NCBI GenBank assembly: GCA_030770535.1
Contig: JASVEC010000007.1
Coordinates: 248,001 to 312,000, forward strand
DNA: 64,000 nt
Reading direction: 5' to 3'
Source of the DNA: Batkoa obscura
Lineage: Eukaryota > Entomophthoromycota > Entomophthoromycetes > Entomophthorales > Batkoaceae
Both the position numbers and the translations under genes were made by a program. The notes beneath the pieces are model-generated. The model ran no database searches. It was not told the DNA's origin and worked only from the letters and a program-made list of their open reading frames with translations. Below are positions 46,827 through 57,071 of this stretch, one piece after another. Position 1 is the first letter of the stretch. Each line of letters opens with the position of its first letter.

Positions 46827-48251
46827 ATGAAATTCCAACTTGCTTTTACCATCTTTTCATTGCTCACTCAATCCTCTTTAGCTTTACCAAAAGAGAATAA
46901 CTTTGCTGATGAATCTGCTATCCGAGCTAGTGAGATCCGAACCGAATTTCAAAATTCATGGGCCAAATACAAAGAAAAAGCATTCGGAGCGGATGAGATT
47001 CGACCAATCTCAGGAGAAGCAGTTAACAACACCTGGAATGGATGGGGAGTAACGTTAGTAGATTCTTTATCTACATTATGGATCATGGATCTCAAAACCG
47101 AATTTAATGAAGCTAAAGAATTTGTAAGTCGTACCAATTATAAATATTCTCCACAACAAAACTCCTTTTTTGAAATAACCATTCGCTATCTTGCTGGTTT
47201 GATATCAGCTCATGATTTATCAGGCGAGAAAGTATTTTTAGATAAAGCTAAAGAGCTAGCGGATTCTATGTTACCCGCTTTTAATTCTCCTTCAGGTTAC
47301 CCTTATGTCACTTTTGATTTTGAAACTGGTAAACCAGTTAAAGACCCTTATGGCTCTTTAGCTAATGTTGGTACCTGTCAATTAGAGTTTACTAGGCTTA
47401 GTCTATTAACTGGCGATAATAAATATCGTCAAGCTGCTTTAAAAGTTTTTGATACGCTAGATAAAAATAAGGCTGGTAAAGGATTATACTATAATGAGGT
47501 TAATATTCAAACAGGAAAATATGCTTCTACTTCATTTAGTTTGGGAGCTGGTGCCGATTCTTTCTTTGAATATCTTATTAAATTGTATATCATGCTTGGA
47601 CCTAAAGATACTACTAGAAATAAATACCTGACTATGTTTGACGATAGTATGACTGTAATGAAGCAAAAATTGTTGACTAAATGTTATAAAAATCGTTTAT
47701 GTTTAGGACATACAGATAGCTCTGGAAGGTTAATCAATGAGATGCATCATTTAGAATTTTTCATTCCAGCTATGTTGCTTTTGGGTAATGAACATCTTCC
47801 ATCAAAAGGATTGAAACCTATTGCTTTAGATTTATTGGAAACTTATAGCGCTATTCCACAATTAACAGTCACCGGATTAGCACCGGAAAATACCCGCTTT
47901 TCTAATACAAGTGAGATTCAAGTAGCATCCCGTCAAAATTATTTACGACCTGAATTGGTAGAATCTTTGTTTTATGGATATCGTAACACTGAGGATAAAA
48001 AATATCAAGATAGATCATATGCTTTATTTAAAGCCTTTCAGACCTATTCTAAGACCAATTATGGCTTTGCTGAATATATGGATGTCAATTCAAAAGACAA
48101 ACAACAACAACAACATGATGTTATGGGCTCCTTCTTTTATGCTGAAGCTATGAAATATATGTATCTTATCCATGCTCCCAAAAATACTTTTGATTTCTCA
48201 AAATGGGTTTTTAATACTGAAGCTCATCCATTTAAAATTTCAAATGCTTAA
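46827..48251 (+). CDS. Secretory-pathway or secreted GH47 alpha-1,2-mannosidase
   Basis: Intronless, 474 aa. Family GH47 enzymes trim alpha-1,2-linked mannose from N-glycans in the secretory pathway or outside the cell, using a bound calcium ion. A cleavable signal peptide (MKFQLAFTIFSLLTQSSLAL) has no retained membrane anchor after it, favouring a lumenal or secreted enzyme. Family motifs: KYKEKAFGADEIRPISG (48-63), TLVDSLSTLWIM (76-87), FFEITIRYLAGL (114-125) with Glu116 as probable acid, LRPELVESLFYGYR, and the C-terminal FNTEAHPF where Thr464 would ligate calcium. The length is typical of short fungal secreted class I mannosidases. The short Gln run (DKQQQQHD-like) is a minor variation. 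Confidence 0.93.
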   Translation: MKFQLAFTIFSLLTQSSLALPKENNFADESAIRASEIRTEFQNSWAKYKEKAFGADEIRPISGEAVNNTWNGWGVTLVDSLSTLWIMDLKTEFNEAKEFVSRTNYKYSPQQNSFFEITIRYLAGLISAHDLSGEKVFLDKAKELADSMLPAFNSPSGYPYVTFDFETGKPVKDPYGSLANVGTCQLEFTRLSLLTGDNKYRQAALKVFDTLDKNKAGKGLYYNEVNIQTGKYASTSFSLGAGADSFFEYLIKLYIMLGPKDTTRNKYLTMFDDSMTVMKQKLLTKCYKNRLCLGHTDSSGRLINEMHHLEFFIPAMLLLGNEHLPSKGLKPIALDLLETYSAIPQLTVTGLAPENTRFSNTSEIQVASRQNYLRPELVESLFYGYRNTEDKKYQDRSYALFKAFQTYSKTNYGFAEYMDVNSKDKQQQQHDVMGSFFYAEAMKYMYLIHAPKNTFDFSKWVFNTEAHPFKISNA

Positions 48252-48489
48252 ACGAAGTATTGGTTTGATTTTTTAATGAAAATTAATTTTTAATATTTCC
48301 TAATTTTCGTTTTTTCATTACTATTTAATAATTAATAGCTATTTTTTACTTAAAGATAACTTTTATAAGCTAATATTGATATTCAAGAAAAAAAACATAA
48401 TAAAGAAATTAAGTATTTTATATGTTTATTAGCTGTTTTAAAGATTAAACTTTGTTGCTAATTGTTTTTAATTCTTAAATGGAACTAGT

Positions 48490-48590
48490 AAATGGAGGTG
48501 TATTTTTTGGTTGAGAATTTTACTAATAATTATTTTACTCAAACAGCGCTTGAGAAATGGAAAAAGTGATGAAATCAAAAAAACACCTTA
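48490..48590 (+). mobile_element. Tc1/mariner-like MITE, copy 11
   Basis: AAATGGAGGTGTATTTTTTGG...AAACAGCGCTTGAGAAATGG...AAACACCTTA; both ends are slightly worn. It lies in the 3' flank of the mannosidase gene. Confidence 0.7.
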
Positions 48591-49037
48591 CCCTCAAGCG
48601 ATTTATTAGTTAAACTAAATCAGACTGAAATTTGACAGGAGGCGAGATAGGCCATTTGTTAAAGATATTATATGCAATTCTTCTATTCTAAAACCAGATA
48701 AGGGCACAAAAGAATTTTTATTGATTCGCTTATCTCTCTCAATGAAAAGCAAGATAACTAATAACAATATGAATTAAGTCTAAATCCCAGGTTGATGTGA
48801 GACCTGTAAATAGTTTAAAGCAATGAAGTGCAAGAGTTAACAAAAAAATATCAACATAAAAGTATATGATTAAGGAAGCAGTATTGATACTAGAAAAAAT
48901 AGATAAAGCCCAAATCTGGTAGATGAGATGGACCGATAAATGGGGATGTCTAAATTGGTTCTAGAATTTAAACTAATCCAAATTATTTTTAAAATTATAA
49001 GTCCTTGCTGCATAATTAAACTCAAAAAGCTTAAAAC

Positions 49038-49448
49038 TGCGAAATATCGCATTGTCAGCTCCATGATCGATTATAGCATAATAGATCGCTTAAGTTGTAT
49101 CATCAAGTTTGAAGGCAATCAATCCCATGCTTTTATTTTGATTTGCTATGAGAATCTATAACTTCATTCCAAAGAATATTATCTTCTCGTTTTGGTATTT
49201 GTACTTGTCGGAGTATAAAAGAGACTTTAGAACATAATAACTCGAAGCTTTTTAACTGAATTATTCCCTGCCATCTCCAACATTTAACAAAGCCACTAAG
49301 CTTCCTTAGTAGCATTTTATGTAGATTTTACAGTAATATTATCTGTTCTATTTCTCTTAGTCTGTAGTGAGAAATCTGGCACTTAATAGTTGAAGTCAAC
49401 CAAGCAAAAACTGCTTTTGACTCTAACCACTGAGTATCAGATTTCGCA
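49038..49448 (-). repeat. ~0.41-kb interspersed repeat unit, left arm of inverted pair 2
   Basis: It reads TGCGAAAT...ATTTCGCA. About 300 bp are essentially identical to the arm at 50297-50757, and the rest is shortened relative to it. The identical stretch yields the same spurious 60-codon frame in both arms. Family as for 48-471: solo-LTR-like or small inverted-end element. The high identity indicates a young pair or recent conversion between arms. Confidence 0.6.
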
Positions 49449-49766
49449 CTATGTTTCTTTCATACTTTTTAAAAATTACATTTGTTTTCTTATTATTGGC
49501 AGTTAAATTATTAATTTTGTTGTGTTTATAAATAAAAACCTTAAATTTTGAAATTAATTAATTAATATTTTCTGTTTTAATTAATGCTTTAAAACTATTT
49601 TTCTATTATAAAAAAATTTAAGGTTTAAAATAGTTTTTATATCTCTTTATGTATTAACTTTTATAAACTTTTTAAATAAAAGCTTTTTGAGTATTAAGTT
49701 AACTAAACAGTTTTTTACATGTGCTGAACTATGATTTAATATTTTAAATAATCAAAATAAATTTTA

Positions 49767-49835
49767 GAAATTTAAGAACTTTTCTACTCAAATAATGCTT
49801 AAAAAAAGTGAAATTAAAAAAATATTTTTGTATAC
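49767..49835 (+). mobile_element. Partial, degenerate MITE fragment
   Basis: Only the middle of the family core remains (TTAAGAACTTTTCTACTCAAATAATGCTTAAAAA). The ends are missing. Confidence 0.4.
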
Positions 49836-50019
49836 CAAAATCATAATTAGTAATAATAGTATTTATTAATTTTTGTTTTTTGTTTCTTTTGAAGCATTAG
49901 TTTTATATATTGCTCAATTAAGCTTATTGTTATTAATAATAAGCTATAAAAAAATTGTTTTATTATAAAATTCCATAAACTTTAGACTATTATAAATAAT
50001 TGTTAAAATTAGTATAAAT

Positions 50020-50121
50020 AAATGGGGACGCATTTTTATGTTTAAGAATTTTGCCAACAACCTTTTCACTCAAGTAGCGCTTAAAAGATGTAAAAAGTAA
50101 TGAAGCCAAAAAAACGCCTCT
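50020..50121 (+). mobile_element. Tc1/mariner-like MITE, copy 12
   Basis: AAATGGGGACGCATTTTTATG...AAGTAGCGCTTAAAAGATG...AAACGCCTCTG; intact core with a worn right end. It lies between the arms of inverted pair 2. Confidence 0.75.
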
Positions 50122-50296
50122 GAACTATGATATTTATATTAAATGTCTTTTTATTATATTAAAGTTTAGTTGTAAAATTGTATTTTGTTTTTATTTTAAT
50201 AAAGTTGTTTTAAACATTTAATAATAGTATGAAATATATAATTAAAATAAAACAATTAAAATAAGTCTCTTGAGTTAAACTCCTTTTATTTAGTTT

Positions 50297-50757
50297 TATG
50301 AAATCTGATACTCAGTGGTTAGAGTCAAAAGCAGTTTTTGCTTGTTTGGGTAGCTGTAAGTCTGAAAGTCTTAGTTTATGTGACCAAGATAGACTTGAGT
50401 TATAAAGAATAGCACGTAATATGCTACGGACTATGTAAGACAAATAGAACAGATAATATTACTGTAAAATCTACATAAAATGCTACTAAGGAAGCTTAGT
50501 GGCTTTGTTAAATGTTGGAGATGGCAGGGAATAATTCAGTTAAAAAGCTTCGAGTTATTATGTTCTAAAGTCTCTTTTATACTCCGACAAGTACAAATAC
50601 CAAAACGAGAAGATAATATTCTTTGGAATGAAGTTATAGATTCTCATAGCAAATCAAAATAAAAGCATGGGATTGATTGCCTTCAAACTTGATGATACAA
50701 CTTAAGCGATCTATTATGCTATAATCGATCATGGAGCTGATAATGCGATATTTCATA
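50297..50757 (+). repeat. ~0.46-kb interspersed repeat unit, right arm of inverted pair 2
   Basis: TATGAAAT...ATTTCATA. It is the longest copy near the left arm at 49038-49448. In pair 1 the ACTCAG ends face outward; in pair 2 they face inward. The units are therefore independent insertions rather than the fixed ends of one element. Confidence 0.6.
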
Positions 50758-51134
50758 TAATTATAGTTTTAAACCTAACCACCTCCTCTTATGTGGTTAT
50801 TTGTTAGCTTGGTAATATATCAATAATATAGTTATAATATCAGAGTTATTTGTTTATTTGATAGTAAATCTGCAGTGTTAATTATAGAGCAGTTAATAGT
50901 AAATATTTTTTAGTAAGGTTTTATAAGAATGTATACTTATTTACATACTATAACTTTGGCTAATATCAATATACAGGTTATATTAATAAAAGCCCTGCTA
51001 ACCCGGGAATTTTACTAAATTTAGTAAAAATTCTACTAACTTACGATACAAATTACACTCAATTTAAAGCTGTGTTGGGTATTCTTGCCTTTTGACAAAT
51101 AATTTATTTTTAGAATTTTAACAAAATTTTCAAA

Positions 51135-51239
51135 ATATGGGGCTATTTTTTTTTGTTTCATTATTTTTCCATTTTTTAAGCGCTATTTGAGCGGAAAGAT
51201 TGTAGTAAAATTCTTAAACAAAAAAATACACCCCCATAT
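51135..51239 (-). mobile_element. Tc1/mariner-like MITE, copy 13, nested in the larger repeat
   Basis: ATATGGGGCTATTTTTTTTTG...AAGCGCTATTTGAGCGG...ATACACCCCCATAT. It sits inside sequence whose related copy at 1340-1722 lacks it: the empty site ...CATATGATTC... becomes TA-TGGGG...CCCCA-TA here. This supports a TA target duplication. Confidence 0.85.
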
Positions 51240-51299
51240 CTTGTATTTAAAAATTAGCCAAAAAAATGAAATCAGTTTGGACATCTTCAAATTTTTTAT

Positions 51300-52110
51300 A
51301 ATCTTTTTTTTACTTCTCAAAAATTGAGAATAAATTTACATGTATATGTACTTAGAGTACTTATTAATATAATACCAATAGGACAAAATTTTATAAAATT
51401 TATATATTGTATCAAATGCTCATTTAGTAGATTATTTAAAAATGTTAAATTATAAACCATTTGAGGTTGCTTTTGACTGTAAATCAGAATTTAAAAACAG
51501 GCTTTTGAAAAATCCTGCTATATATTGTTATCAGATTGTTAATCATTTCTATAGTTTATTATATTTTTGACAATAAATACAGGAGTGTTTTAAAGCTAAG
51601 CTTTAGTATTTGCACTGTTTTATGTTTTATGTTTTATTTTTATTCCTTAATGTAGTTATGACCGTTTCAAAAATAGTTAAGAATCTTAATCTTGTATCTA
51701 GCCTGTAGTTTTAGAAAAAATCGTTTTTAATAGAAATGAACTATTTGATAGGAAGGAATACTAGTATAAAAGATAAATAAAGGATTAAGATAGTGTGGAA
51801 GGGGAGAAGTTTTTTTAAAAGTCACAAAGTGGAGAAGCAAAAACATGACAATTTTGGAGCTAAATTTATGTATCAATTTTATCTAAAGAACCTTACTTAT
51901 CAAACTTTTGTTATGAGTTTAGCATTGATAGGCATGGTCCATCCATAATGAAATAGTTTAATTGAATTTCAATTATAATCAATATGTTTTTCGATTCTTA
52001 TAAAAAAAGTATATAAAATTATACATGCTCATATCAACTTTAAATCTTTAATGACTTTCCATGCTAAAATAAAATTTTGTGCCATACAAACAGTCTTTTG
52101 ACGCTGCATT
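51300..52110. other. AT-rich intergenic DNA
   Basis: No gene or repeat recognised between the composite repeat and MITE copy 14. Confidence 0.4.
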
Positions 52111-52114
52111 TACT

Positions 52115-52220
52115 ATATGGGGCTGTTTTTTTTAGTTTCATTATTTTTCCATTTTTTAAGCACTATTTATGTGGAAAAATTGTCAGTAAAATTCTTAAAT
52201 ACAAAAATACATCCCCATAT
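52115..52220 (-). mobile_element. Tc1/mariner-like MITE, copy 14 (well preserved)
   Basis: ATATGGGGCTGTTTTTTTTAG...TTTTAAGCACTATTTATGTGG...ATACATCCCCATAT with near-perfect inverted ends and a TA flank on each side. An 81-aa ORF overlaps it and is spurious. Confidence 0.85.
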
Positions 52221-52535
52221 GATGTTGTAGGTATTATCCACCTTAACAGCTACATCCATTTAAAGTTAGTAGAATTGAACCCCTTTACATACTCGCATTT
52301 CATGCATGCAACAACCGTATAAAGAAGTTAATGCTTGAATTTTTCTTAAAGTATAAATGGGAACTTTTTATATTCGCAATCATCTAAATTCCTCGATTCT
52401 TGACCTTTTCGTTCTTTAAATTAATCAAGTGATTGTTTAATATTTACTGGTTTTTAAGTCTTAAATTGCCTATCCTTAAATCTAGAATCATAGACTTATA
52501 AAAGCAATGACCCGAATTTTGTACTATTATTTAAA

Positions 52536-52617
52536 TGACGTCATTAGAGCCCAAAAAAGTGGCGCTCGATTAATAGATATCTTTTGATGGAACTATAAAG
52601 AACACAGGTATATAAAG
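52536..52617 (+). promoter_or_regulatory. AKR B promoter: TGACGTCA site and TATA box
   Basis: A perfect palindromic TGACGTCA (CRE/Atf1-type bZIP site) at 52536-52543 lies about 140 bp before the ATG. TATATAAA lies at about 52610-52617. In fungi such sites often mediate stress induction, which would suit a detoxifying reductase. AKR A and AKR C show no full copy of the site. Confidence 0.5.
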
Positions 52618-52679
52618 GCATTGAAATCATCGGATCAAGACTAATTTATATTAAATTAAATAACTATTAACCAAAAAAG

Positions 52680-53834
52680 ATGACAAATTTAATGAATTTG
52701 TTAAAAACTAAAAGGAAGTTAGGAAGTCACGGCCCGTTAGTTAGCAACATAGGATTAGGATGCTTTGGACTGACTTTTGGAAAAAACTCCAAGGTTGCAG
52801 AAGAAGAGAAACTGAAAGTATTAAATCAAGCAATTGATCTTGGTTGTAATTTTTTTGATACTTCTGATATTTATGGGTTTGGTGAAAATGAAAAATTGAT
52901 TTCTAAAGTATTAAAAGAGAGAAGAGATGAGGTATTTTTGTGTAGTAAATTCGGTTTTAAATTAGACCCAATAACTAAACTTATGCCACCTTGTGGTACT
53001 AAAGAATATGTACGTGAATGTTGTTTAAATAGCTTAGGTAGGTTACAAATTGATTATATTGATTTATATTATCAGCACAGAGTAGATCCTAATACGTGAG
53101 TCTATCGTTAATACACTTTATTTCACTCTAATAAGATCTATAGCCCAATTGAAGAAACTGTTGAAGCTATGGCTGAATTAGTAAATGAAGGCAAAGTAAG
53201 ATATTTAGGACTATCAGAATGTAGCGCAAAAACTTTAAGAAGGGCACATAAAGTTCACCCTATTGCTGCAGTACAAGTTGAATACAGGTAATCCAAGTTG
53301 CATTTGAGAATTAAACAAAGATCTAATAAAGAACAAGCTTGATGGAAACTAGTATCGAAACCAATGAATTGTTAGATACATGTAAAGAATTAGGAATTAG
53401 CATTGTAGCTTATTCCCCTATGGGTAGAGGTTTTTTAAATAGAAAAATCAATCCTGATACTTTAGATGGTTCAGGATTAGAATGTATTCCTAGATTCCAG
53501 GGAGATAATATGTCACACAATTTGATGATTGTTACTGAATTGGAAAAATTAGCTTTAAAATATAATTGCTCATTAGCCCAACTTTGTATTGGTTGGATTT
53601 TAAAACAGGTATTTGTTAAGTATTTAGTGCTATTTCTATATTAATTTGAAATAGGGTGATGATTTTATTCCCATACCAGGTGCTTCGTCAATTGCTCATT
53701 TAGAAGATAATTTTGATACTTTAAAAGTGCAATTTCCAGATAGTTTGGATAATGAGGTTAGATCTATCGTTAATAAGGTTGGGGTTAAAGGAGAGAGGCT
53801 ACCACCAGAAAGTTTAAAAGAAGTTGATATATAA
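52680..53834 (+). CDS. Aldo/keto reductase B, four exons
   Basis: Exons 52680-53095, 53144-53287, 53338-53608 and 53655-53834 join in frame to 336 aa. The AKR catalytic tetrad is Asp60, Tyr65, Lys90 and His133, in [16 protein letters not shown] and YYQHRVD. The PIPG motif in the last exon belongs to the NADPH phosphate-binding end of the barrel. Introns are 48, 50 and 46 nt. From about 52982 onward it is nearly identical to AKR A, introns included. Within that, 53058-53290 is identical to both A and C. It converges on AKR C with only 122 bp between the stops. The promoter carries a TGACGTCA site. Cytosolic carbonyl reduction is inferred from the family; the substrate is unknown. Confidence 0.9.
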
Positions 53835-53956
53835 TAAAATTCTAGACATATAGAACGATAGTTATATTTAAAACATAAAATATTTTTTTTAATATTAGAA
53901 TCTTCATGAATTAAACATAAATAGGAGATATAAATTTACATAGGTTTATTATAAAA

Positions 53957-55152
53957 TTAGATATCTTTATCTAATAAATTCATAGTAGCTTGATTGTAAC
54001 GCCCACCTTTCACTCCAACGAGATTAACTAACTCACGAATAGCTTGATTATCATTATCAGAAAATTTAATATTTAAAGATTCTAAATTTTCTTCAAGATA
54101 ATGAATTTTCTTTGTTCCAGGGATAGGGATAATATCATCACCCTAAAGGAAAGTAAGTAAATATGTTATGTAAACAAGCTATTGAATTACCTGGGATAAT
54201 AACCAACTTAAACAAAGTTGAGATGGCTTGATATTCTTTTCATTTGATAGTTCTTGAAATTTTTCTACTAGTTGAATATTATGCTCTACGTTCTCTTTAT
54301 TCAATCTTGGAACATTAGTAGCACGATAGTCTTTGTCACTTAAAGATTTTACATCTAACTTTCCTGTCAAAAAACCCCTTCCTAATGGTGAAAAAGCTAT
54401 AACAGCAACTCCTAGCTCTTTACATGTGTCTAATAAGCCATTTTTTTCAATACCAGTTTCCCAAGGGCTTTAGATTTATTAATATATCAAGTATAACCAT
54501 AAAATGAATGGTACCTGTATTCAACTTGTACTGCAGCAATAGGGTGAACTTTATGTGCCCTTCTTAAAGTTTTTGCGCTACATTCTGATAGTCCTAAATA
54601 TCTTACTTTGCCTTCATTTACTAATTCAGCCATAGCTTCAACAGTTTCTTCAATTGGGCTATAGATCTTATTAGAGTGAAATAAAGTGTATTAACGATAG
54701 ACTCACGTATTAGGATCTACTCTGTGCTGATAATATAAATCAATTGTCTTAATTTCTAAACGTTTTAAACTAGCATCACAAGCTTGCTTCACATACTCTT
54801 TATCCCCACGAACAATAAATTCGAATGAATCTGGCTTTTTGGTTAAACCAAACTTGGTACACAAAAATATTTCATCCCTTCTCTCTTTTAAGATCTTGGA
54901 TAATAACCTTTCGTTTTCTCCGGCTCCATAAACATCCTAGAATAATGAATATTTTCATAAATAGAAAAGCATCTGTATTACTGCAGTATCCCAAAAATCA
55001 CATCCCAAGTCCAAAGCTCTATTTAGCACTTTATAGTTTTCTTCATTTGTTCCTGGTTCTCCGTAGGCATATGTCATTCCCATGCATCCAAGTCCAATAC
55101 CACTGACTAATGGCCCGTTTTTTCCCAATTGTCTTTTTTGAATGTTGTTCAT
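53957..55152 (-). CDS. Aldo/keto reductase C, five exons
   Basis: Exons 55152-54982, 54936-54707, 54658-54515, 54467-54191 and 54142-53957 join in frame to 335 aa. It has one intron more than A and B (after FWDTA). The tetrad is present: Asp in FWDTA, Tyr in [11 protein letters not shown], Lys in FLCTKFG and His in YYQHRVD. Start [15 protein letters not shown]. Exon 3, the intron before it and the end of exon 2 (54512-54744) are identical to A and B. The remaining exons, and the intron after exon 3, are of a distinct type shared with the pseudogene at 25624. It is therefore a mosaic made by conversion, but the frame is intact and the family residues are preserved. Confidence 0.9.
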
Positions 55153-55370
55153 CGTTTTAATTATTTTAAAAAGAGATTCGCTTCTTTTTTATACTTTATT
55201 ATTAGATTTTCGTCATCAATTTTTAATCCCGATCCCGCTCTTTTGGTTTATAATGTTTATTATCAAGTCGGTCCATAAACAACCAGTATAGTTTTTTTTG
55301 GAAAAAATATATATTCCTTTATGACCAACTTGGTGTTTATTAGTAATAGTTTTTAACTATATGTATAATT

Positions 55371-55472
55371 ATATGGGGATGTTTTTTTTGATTTCATGAC
55401 TTTCCGTTTTTTAAGCGCTATTTGAGTGGAAAGATTGTTAGTAAAATTCTTAAAAAATACATTCTCACATAT
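55371..55472 (-). mobile_element. Tc1/mariner-like MITE, copy 15
   Basis: ATATGGGGATGTTTTTTTTG...TTAAGCGCTATTTGAGTGG...ATACATTCTCACAT; good left end, worn right end. Confidence 0.8.
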
Positions 55473-56340
55473 TGACTTGTAAAATTAATTCATAAAATGT
55501 TGAAATTAATGACAGAGTTTTTAATTTAATATTGAATTTTTTAGGCTTAAGAACATATAAAAAACTTGAAAAATGGTATGGTAAACCTATCTAATGATAT
55601 ATTAATTATGATGTTGAGATTTTCTTGTATTTTAGGATTGACAGATAAATATTTTTTAATTAAATTAGTTTATTTGTCTTGTATACAAACTAAAACTGAC
55701 AATAATATAAACTTTGTTATAATAAATAAACAGATCGATAGCACTATATATAATATCAGGATACTCCTTTGGTTTTTGAATATTACTTTAAAAAAAATTT
55801 TAAATACGACTTTTAGGATTTCATTTATGGTAAAAATTCTTTATTAATTTATTTTTAAGTGTTTGCTAGAATTATTTATAAAACATAAATAATAGCTTAT
55901 AATCCATTACTCTATATATTGCTATTTTTTGACCTAATATATAAACAAATATGATTAAAAAATAAAATATTTTAATATTGAAGTTGCATTTTAAATAATA
56001 TTAAATTTATATAATAATTACAAATATGGAAAGTTTAATATTTTAAAAGAAGGTTAAGACCAAAACCAAAATAGATATTAGCAATAGTTATTTATGTAAG
56101 CACTTTTACTATCTATAATATAACTAATATAAAACCATTACAAATATTTCAAAAAGAGTTCCAGAAAAATAAGTTTCAGTTAATTAGTAGTCAATGCTTT
56201 TATTTTTTATTTTGCTCACTATTTTGAATTACGATTATAATACCCTTGCTTTAAAAACTAAATTGATTAGACAATATCTGATAAATACACTTGTGATATT
56301 GGAAATTTGTGAGAGCTATTATAATGGTGACATTAGCATT

Positions 56341-56444
56341 ATATGGGGGTGTATTTTTTTTAAGAATTTTTTACTAACAATCTTTCTGCTCAAACGGCGT
56401 TTAAAGAATGGCAAAAGTGATGAAATAAAAAAACATCCCCATAT
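56341..56444 (+). mobile_element. Tc1/mariner-like MITE, copy 16 (well preserved)
   Basis: ATATGGGGGTGTATTTTTTT...CTCAAACGGCGTTTAAAGAATGG...AACATCCCCATAT, with TA at both flanks. Confidence 0.85.
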
Positions 56445-57071
56445 AGTGGAATAAAAATGTTGTAAAGGTCAGTATGGTTATGATTTAAGTTATTTTTATA
56501 ATTTTTGAGAGAACCAATTTTCATACTACATTAAAAACTGCTAGCAGTTTTTATTATATAAATAATAGAAAGAACTATAAATTAGCTATTGATTAATGTC
56601 TAACATCAAAATGATAACTATGCCTTTTGTGTTCTTTAATTTTAAGTATTTAAAATATTCGTCAACTAATAACTATTTGAGCTATTTTTTCGATGGGAAT
56701 CTTTATCTAAAAATGGTAATTTTTTGCTGTGGTGATTTTGAAGTGACAAATGTTGATTCCTACTAAAATTTATTAATAAAATTTTTTTAAAATCTTAATT
56801 GGGTATAAATTTAATTGGACAAAAATTGATTGATTTCAAATTTATAAAATAATTAATTTGGTTAGAAATTTTGAAGAAGAGTTATCTAAATTCGTCATCA
56901 AAAACCAGATGATCAAATAAAAATAATTTATTACTACATTAATATAAAGCTATGTACAGAACCTTAAGTAATTGGATTATTTAAATCATATCAAATCATA
57001 CCCTCGTATTTAAAACCGTAACATCTATAAAAACACATTACTATCCTTTATTTTACATATTTTTTTTCAAA

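Larger units (their letters stand above)
48942..51290 (+). mobile_element. Composite repeat: possible DNA transposon with GGGGATGTC-type inverted ends, invaded by other repeats
   Basis: The left end TGGGGATGTCTAAATTGGTTC (48942) and the inverted right end CAGTTTGGACATC (about 51280) form imperfect terminal inverted repeats. The right ~450 bp match 1346-1722. Inside lie the inverted pair of ~0.45-kb units (49038-49448, 50297-50757) and MITEs at 50020-50121 and 51135-51239. No transposase frame is visible, so if this is one element it is non-autonomous or gutted. Alternatively it is a chance cluster of independent repeats. Confidence 0.45.
55153..57071. other. Intergenic DNA between AKR C and the aminopeptidase
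   Basis: It holds two MITEs (55371-55472, 56341-56444) and promoters of the flanking divergent genes; a TATAAAAA lies near 57027. A 93-codon frame at 55566-55847 has an F-box-like flavour (VNLSNDILIMMLRF) but lacks support and a convincing length. Confidence 0.4.

Noticed and set aside
49133-50662. Identical 60-aa ORFs at 49133-49315 (minus) and 50480-50662 (plus)
   Set aside because: They lie within the near-identical arms of inverted repeat pair 2. The older copies at 48-471 and 875-1338 do not keep the frame.
7883-52322. Recurring small ORFs (7883-8128 minus, 20522-20725, 28415-28666, 52077-52322) sharing a peptide like FPSFKRYxSGKLVSKILKxKNTSP
   Set aside because: Each is simply the MITE read in one frame. 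The conservation is of the DNA element, and similar copies elsewhere are not open. Not evidence of a protein.
25624-55152. Horizontal transfer of the aldo/keto reductases from bacteria
   Set aside because: The genes carry several short host-type introns and host-like base composition, and the family is widespread in fungi. Nothing here requires transfer.
55566-55847. 93-codon frame with an F-box-like start
   Set aside because: It begins at TTG, has low-complexity Ile/Leu/Asn composition after the first 20 residues and no neighbouring exon.
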